Shown: piece after piece, positions 4,678 through 8,368 of the stretch
Position numbering within the stretch: the first letter of the stretch is position 1
Layout: each line of letters opens with the position of its first letter
Origin: Treponema sp.
Lineage (GTDB): Bacteria; Spirochaetota; Spirochaetia; Treponematales; Breznakiellaceae
Assembly: GCA_031284105.1 (NCBI GenBank)
Contig: JAITAN010000207.1
Coordinates: 1 to 8,368, forward strand
Direction: 5' to 3'
DNA length: 8,368 nucleotides
Made by a program: the position numbers and the translations under genes
The notes under the pieces: model-generated
Seen by the model: the letters and a program-made list of their open reading frames with translations, nothing else
What the model was told of the DNA's origin: nothing
Database searches by the model: none

Positions 4678-7656
4678 ATGTTTCTAAAGAGCCTTGATAT
4701 ATTCGGCTTTAAATCGTTTGCCGAGCGTACGCATATTGAATTTGCCGACGGAATTACCGCTCTTTTAGGACCCAATGGGTGCGGCAAATCCAATGTAGTT
4801 GACGCCATCAAGTGGGTATTGGGCGAGCAGAAATCAACGGCAATGCGCGCTGAAAAGATGGAAGACATCATCTTCAACGGCACGGACAGCCGCAAACCCC
4901 TTAGCGTGGCGGAAGTAACCCTCATCCTCGCCAATGATACTAAACTCCTTCCCCTTGATATGCCCGAAGTGCAGATACGGCGCCGTCTTTTCCGCTCCGG
5001 CGAGAGCGAGTACTATATCAATGCCAATCTGGTTAAACTAAAAGAAGTCCGGGAATTGTTCTGGGATACGGGCGTTGGAAAAGCGGCTTATTCGGTCATG
5101 GAGCAGGGTAAAATCGATCAGGTGCTCTCTTCTAAGCCGGATGAACGCCGTTATTTGTTTGAAGAAGCCGCCGGCATCACAAAATTTAAAGTAAAAGGCA
5201 GAGAAGCCGAGCTTAAACTAGCGCGAACCGAAGAAAATATGCGTCAGGTTGAAGGGATTGTAGGCGAAGTGAAACGCAGCTATGATACGCTTAAGGTACA
5301 AGCCGATAAGACCCTCAAATATCGGACATTAAAGGACGATGTGTTCCATTTTGAACTCGATATTCAGTTGTTGCGTCTTAAACGGTTCAAGAACGATCGG
5401 GACGAATGTAATGAAAACCTGCGCAGCCGCACCGAAGAACGGGATACGCTTAAGGCGGAACTTGATGCGGTGAACAAGGCGCTTGAAGAAAATATGGATG
5501 CGGTAAACGAAATGGAAGAGCGCCTTGTTGAGTACCAAAAAACCATCTATGCGCTTGCCATCGAAAAAAACGCCAAAGAAAAGGAAGCCAAACTCCTCAT
5601 TGAGCAACGCAATGAGAGTAAGACGAAAATAGCTCAGAATGAGGCGCGTGAACACCACATATCCCTCAAGATTGACGAATTAACCGATGATGCCGATGAA
5701 CAGGACGCCATTGTCCGTGATTTACGGCGCAAAGCGCTTGATATTGAAGATAATATCCGCTCATTTGAGGAAAACATAGGGCTTGCGTCTTCTCGTATCG
5801 GTGAAAACGAGCATACCGCAAAGCGCGCGGAAGAAGAAATCAGGGACTTTGAGCGGACCCAAATCAGCCGTGAAAAAGACCTTGAGAAGATCACCGATGA
5901 CATTGTAGCCGCGCTGGATGCGGGACTTAAAGACGCGGGCTATTCCGCAGCCGGACGCAAGGCAAGCGAAGCCGCTTTACAGGAACTGTTCGCGCTCATA
6001 GAGACGTCCCTTTCCGGAAGAGAAGCCCTTGCCCGCGACCTTGCGGACATTGCGGGACGTGCGGAATCAGACGACGCCCTGCCCTCCTCCGAAAAAATCA
6101 AGCGGCTTGCCGAAAGTATAGCGGCCGCGCTTTCCGAAATCAATGTGAATATCGCCAAGGCAAAAAGCCTTTTCGATAGTTACCGGCAAAGCGCCCCTTC
6201 GTTTCTGGACGATTTTCTTGCGCCGGAAGGCATCATCACGAAAAAACGCAGCCTTGACAGGAGCATCCGCTCTTGCAAGGACGGCATTGAACAATGCCGG
6301 GAGAAAATAGCAAACCTCCGCCGCGATAACGAGGATTTAAGCGTCAAGATAGACGAGTACCGCGCCACATTGGAAGAACTCCGCGTAAATCGCGCCCGTA
6401 TATCAACACAGGCAAACGCCGCGGAGGAAAAGGCGCGCCTCATACGCCGCGAACTCACCGGACAGGAAACCTTGCGTAAGACCGTGCAAGACGACCTTTT
6501 TTTTGACCGCAAACGTTTTGCTGAAACCGGGGAGCGAATAACCGATACGGAACAGGAACTGGCGGACATTGAAACACGGGGCATTACGCTCACCGCAGAA
6601 CAGGAACAATTAGAAGCGGACCTCAAGAAACGCAATGGCGATCTTGCCGGAACCAGAAACGCCATCAACAAACGCGCTGCCGACATGCTCAAAGTACAAA
6701 CAGCGCTTGAAAAGATCCATCTGGAGATCGTGCAGTCCGATACGGAAATCAAAAATATACAGGACAACTTCCGCGAAACCCATTCCCGTGATCTCATGGA
6801 ATTCGAGGAACGCATTCTTTCAATCACCGCAACCCCTTCGGAACTACGGGAATCACTCGCAGCAGCGCGGGCCGCGCTCAAAGATTTGGGCGCGGTGAAC
6901 CTCATGGCGGTTGAAGAATTCGCGGAAACAAAGGAGCGGTTTGAATTCCTATCGAACCAGCTTGCAGACCTTGTCAAAGCCCGCGATGACCTTGAAAGCA
7001 TAGCCGCAGAAATCCGCGCGGAATCTTCCGCTCTGTTCATCGCCACCTATAACAAAATCAAGAAAAACTTCCATAATATGTTCCGTCGTCTTTTCGGCGG
7101 GGGCAGAGCGGAGCTTCGGCTTATTGATGCGAACCATGTGCTTGAGTCGGGCATCGAAATTTTCGCGCAGCCGCCCGGCAAGAAACTCGAAAACATCGGT
7201 CTTCTTTCCGGCGGCGAAAGATCCATGACCGCGGTCGCCCTGCTTTTCGCCACGTACATAGTCAAACCAAGCCCTTTTTGCCTGCTTGACGAGATTGACG
7301 CTGCGCTTGACGAAGCCAATGTGAGCCGGTTTGTTCAGACGCTGCGTGAATTCGGCAGTGCAAGCCAATTCATCGTCATCACTCACAACAAGAAAACCAT
7401 GGTCGGCGCGGCCACCCTTCTTGGCGTCAGTATGGAAGAAGCCGGCGTTACCAAAGTCATTTCCGTGCGTCTTGAAAACCGCGATGAAGCCGGTGTTGGC
7501 GGCGTTCCTCTTGAAACTATCAAAGAAGAAGACGTTGAACTAGAAGAAGGCAGGGAACTCCCCCGCGATGTAGACGATCCCGCGCTGGTGAGCGATACGG
7601 AACTGCATCCCATCAGAGGAGGGATGCAGGATCACCCGCACGTAAATCGCTTGTAA
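4678..7656 (+). CDS. smc: SMC chromosome-condensation ATPase, short form without recognisable hinge
   Basis: Structural maintenance of chromosomes ATPase, which compacts and segregates DNA, normally with ScpA and ScpB. The N-terminal head (about 1-165) has GFKSF, Walker A GPNGCGKSN (G31-N39, K37) and the family sequence LFWDTGVGKAAYSVMEQGKI. The C-terminal part has LGAVNLMAVEEF (from L737), the signature LSGGERSM (from L843), Walker B with D871-E872 (CLLDEIDAALDEAN) and H903 after it. Between the heads lies heptad-like, Glu/Lys/Arg-rich coiled coil. Usual bacterial SMC proteins have about 1,170-1,190 residues; this one has 992. The shortfall is about what a hinge would contribute, and the middle (about 405-525) is Ala-rich and helical, broken near 420, 465 and 510, instead of a globular Gly-rich hinge. 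The reading frame is intact. ATG 4678 gives the standard SMC N-terminus (MFLKSLDIFGFKSF). The tail beyond about 940 is acidic and variable. Confidence 0.93.
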   Translation: MFLKSLDIFGFKSFAERTHIEFADGITALLGPNGCGKSNVVDAIKWVLGEQKSTAMRAEKMEDIIFNGTDSRKPLSVAEVTLILANDTKLLPLDMPEVQIRRRLFRSGESEYYINANLVKLKEVRELFWDTGVGKAAYSVMEQGKIDQVLSSKPDERRYLFEEAAGITKFKVKGREAELKLARTEENMRQVEGIVGEVKRSYDTLKVQADKTLKYRTLKDDVFHFELDIQLLRLKRFKNDRDECNENLRSRTEERDTLKAELDAVNKALEENMDAVNEMEERLVEYQKTIYALAIEKNAKEKEAKLLIEQRNESKTKIAQNEAREHHISLKIDELTDDADEQDAIVRDLRRKALDIEDNIRSFEENIGLASSRIGENEHTAKRAEEEIRDFERTQISREKDLEKITDDIVAALDAGLKDAGYSAAGRKASEAALQELFALIETSLSGREALARDLADIAGRAESDDALPSSEKIKRLAESIAAALSEINVNIAKAKSLFDSYRQSAPSFLDDFLAPEGIITKKRSLDRSIRSCKDGIEQCREKIANLRRDNEDLSVKIDEYRATLEELRVNRARISTQANAAEEKARLIRRELTGQETLRKTVQDDLFFDRKRFAETGERITDTEQELADIETRGITLTAEQEQLEADLKKRNGDLAGTRNAINKRAADMLKVQTALEKIHLEIVQSDTEIKNIQDNFRETHSRDLMEFEERILSITATPSELRESLAAARAALKDLGAVNLMAVEEFAETKERFEFLSNQLADLVKARDDLESIAAEIRAESSALFIATYNKIKKNFHNMFRRLFGGGRAELRLIDANHVLESGIEIFAQPPGKKLENIGLLSGGERSMTAVALLFATYIVKPSPFCLLDEIDAALDEANVSRFVQTLREFGSASQFIVITHNKKTMVGAATLLGVSMEEAGVTKVISVRLENRDEAGVGGVPLETIKEEDVELEEGRELPRDVDDPALVSDTELHPIRGGMQDHPHVNRL

Positions 7657-7679
7657 CATCCGTCTTCATCCGGTATACT
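7651..7679 (+). promoter_or_regulatory. Likely sigma-70 promoter of cdd, possibly leaderless
   Basis: TTGTAA (7651-7656, including the smc stop codon) and TATACT (7674-7679) are separated by 17 bases, the ideal spacing. The -10 box ends only six bases before the cdd ATG at 7686, so initiation at the usual distance would fall on or next to the start codon. No purine-rich ribosome-binding sequence precedes the ATG, which agrees with a leaderless message. Confidence 0.5.
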
Positions 7680-7685
7680 TCCTTC

Positions 7686-8090
7686 ATGTCTTTTGCACTA
7701 GAAGAGCTTTTCGTAGAAGCGCAAAAAGCAGCGCTCTCCGCCTATGCGCCGTATTCCCGATTCCGTGTCGGCGCGGCGCTTATCGGCGCAGATGGACGGA
7801 TATTCACCGGCTGTAATGTGGAGAACCGGTCTTTCGGACTTACTATCTGCGCCGAACGCGGGGCCGTGATGTACGCCGTCTCCCAAGGGTGCCGTTCTTT
7901 CACGGCCCTTGCCGTAGCCGCGCTCGATTCCCTTGTTCCTATCCCGCCCTGCGGCGCGTGCCGTCAAGTTCTGAGCGAGTTCATGCCTCCGGATGCACGC
8001 GTCTATTTCGGCGGCTCGTCCTCCAAGCGGGTAGACACTACCATCGGCGTGCTTTACCCCTTTGATTCGCTCCATGATCTCGCTTTATAG
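7686..8090 (+). CDS. cdd: Cytidine deaminase
   Basis: A 134-residue zinc enzyme of pyrimidine salvage that deaminates cytidine and deoxycytidine to uridine and deoxyuridine in the cytoplasm. It has the compact size of homotetrameric bacterial and human-type enzymes, not the longer E. coli dimer type. Visible features are the N-terminal AYAPYSRFRVGAAL motif, substrate-binding GCNVENRSFGLTICAERGA with zinc ligand C55 and catalytic E57, and PCGACRQVLSEF with zinc ligands C89 and C92. The C-terminus (VLYPFDSLHDLAL) matches the family's LLP-F pattern. The ATG at 7686 gives the full conserved N-terminus. It lies 29 bases after smc and probably has its own promoter overlapping the smc stop. The converging minus-strand gene ends about 130 bases downstream. 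Confidence 0.95.
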   Translation: MSFALEELFVEAQKAALSAYAPYSRFRVGAALIGADGRIFTGCNVENRSFGLTICAERGAVMYAVSQGCRSFTALAVAALDSLVPIPPCGACRQVLSEFMPPDARVYFGGSSSKRVDTTIGVLYPFDSLHDLAL

Positions 8091-8164
8091 GGGGTATGAA
8101 ATGGAAGGCGCGGGCTGCCGCTGCCATAGAGCGTAATCCGGCCGCGCCGCCATCCCCCCGCGCA

Positions 8165-8202
8165 CAAAAAAGTCCCCGCGGCCTTTCAAACAAGCGGGGA
8201 AC
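8165..8202 (-). terminator. Rho-independent terminator of the minus-strand gene
   Basis: Read on the minus strand, GTTCCCCGC (8202-8194) pairs with GCGGGGAC (8179-8172) as eight base pairs with one bulged T and a 14-base loop, followed at once by TTTTTT (8171-8166). It lies about 20 bases past the stop codon of the minus-strand CDS. There is no T-run on the plus side, so it should not serve cdd well. Confidence 0.8.
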
Positions 8203-8215
8203 GCGGCAAGGCCGC
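8178..8215 (-). repeat. Inverted repeat overlapping the terminator stem
   Basis: GCGGCCTT (8178-8185) and AAGGCCGC (8208-8215) are perfect eight-base complements. The inner arm shares bases 8178-8179 with the terminator stem, and the pairing crosses it. The two structures would compete, or together form a pseudoknot. The remaining convergent intergenic sequence, 8091-8177, shows no gene I can support. Confidence 0.45.
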
Positions 8216-8223
8216 AGGCGCGC

Positions 8224-8367
8224 CTACTGCGGCACGATCCTGAAAATAATCCGGTTCCCCTCCGGCTCGCCGGTGAACCGGTAGGTCCTGCCCTCAAAGA
8301 GGTACCGGTGTTCAAAGGTACCGGAGCCTTCGGAGCCGGACGTATACTCGTGGGTGGTGGATTCGCC
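8224..8367 (-). CDS. C-terminal 47 residues of an unrecognised protein (start outside window)
   Basis: An open minus-strand frame enters from the right edge and stops at TAG (8226-8224). The visible tail includes HEYTSGSEGSGTFEHRY, then LFEGRTYRFTGEPEGN, and ends RIIFRIVPQ. Alternating polar and hydrophobic residues suggest beta-strands, as in a small beta-rich or exported domain, but I do not recognise the family. A strong terminator just downstream supports it as a real gene end. It converges on cdd. It was not visible as an ATG-started ORF because its start lies beyond the window. Base composition is GC-rich like cdd. Confidence 0.7.
   Translation of the reverse strand, partial: GESTTHEYTSGSEGSGTFEHRYLFEGRTYRFTGEPEGNRIIFRIVPQ
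8251..8281. repeat. Nested palindrome within the end of the minus-strand gene
   Basis: CCGGTTC (8251-8257) and GAACCGG (8275-8281) enclose CCGG-CTCG-CCGG (8262-8273). The result is a GC-rich hairpin 31 bases long, inside coding sequence. It may act at the RNA level near the 3' end or may simply reflect the GC-rich codons. Confidence 0.35.
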
Positions 8368-8368
8368 C

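Noticed and set aside
6180..7046. 288-codon minus-strand ORF
   Set aside because: A Ser/Arg-rich shadow of the smc coiled-coil region, which is unambiguous on the plus strand.
8096..8284. 62-codon plus-strand ORF after cdd
   Set aside because: It runs through the minus-strand terminator and into the minus-strand CDS, and the product is low-complexity Arg/Ala-rich, typical of GC-rich noncoding sequence.
1..8368. CRISPR array, insertion sequence or toxin-antitoxin pair
   Set aside because: No regularly spaced repeats, no transposase with terminal inverted repeats, and no recognisable toxin or antitoxin were found.

Overview
The window is chromosomal bacterial DNA with housekeeping genes around a more AT-rich insert-like segment. 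The SMC head sequence, the overall gene style and the mixed GC content suggest a spirochaete close to Treponema. This is an inference from family resemblance; no search was run.

Layout: (1) 1-1068 is the 3' part of valS (valyl-tRNA synthetase), running off the left edge. (2) 1069-1505 is about 430 bases with no convincing gene. It may hold a 34-codon ORF that overlaps the valS stop. Most of it can fold into nested hairpins and it carries short direct repeats, so it is either an unrecognised structured RNA or the remnant of a retro- or mobile element. (3) 1506-2093 encodes a small HD-domain protein that keeps every residue I would look for in a SpoT/MESH1-type (p)ppGpp hydrolase. (4) 2090-4612 overlaps it by ATGA and encodes an 840-residue BvgS/EvgS-like hybrid histidine kinase: periplasmic solute-binding domain, one TM helix, HisKA, HATPase, a degenerate receiver and an intact receiver. 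(5) 4678-7656 encodes an SMC protein of 992 residues with complete ATPase heads but no recognisable hinge. (6) 7686-8090 encodes a compact zinc cytidine deaminase, whose promoter lies so close to the ATG that the mRNA may be leaderless. (7) 8091-8223 is a convergent intergenic region with a terminator for the minus-strand gene. (8) 8224-8367 is the C-terminal end of an unrecognised minus-strand protein that runs off the right edge.

Working together: the HD protein and kinase are translationally coupled, which suggests a signalling module joining sensing of a small periplasmic ligand to alarmone turnover (inference). smc may be cotranscribed behind them across a 65-base gap. valS, smc and cdd are housekeeping genes. 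The most promising unexplained items are the structured gap upstream of the HD gene and the hinge-less SMC.
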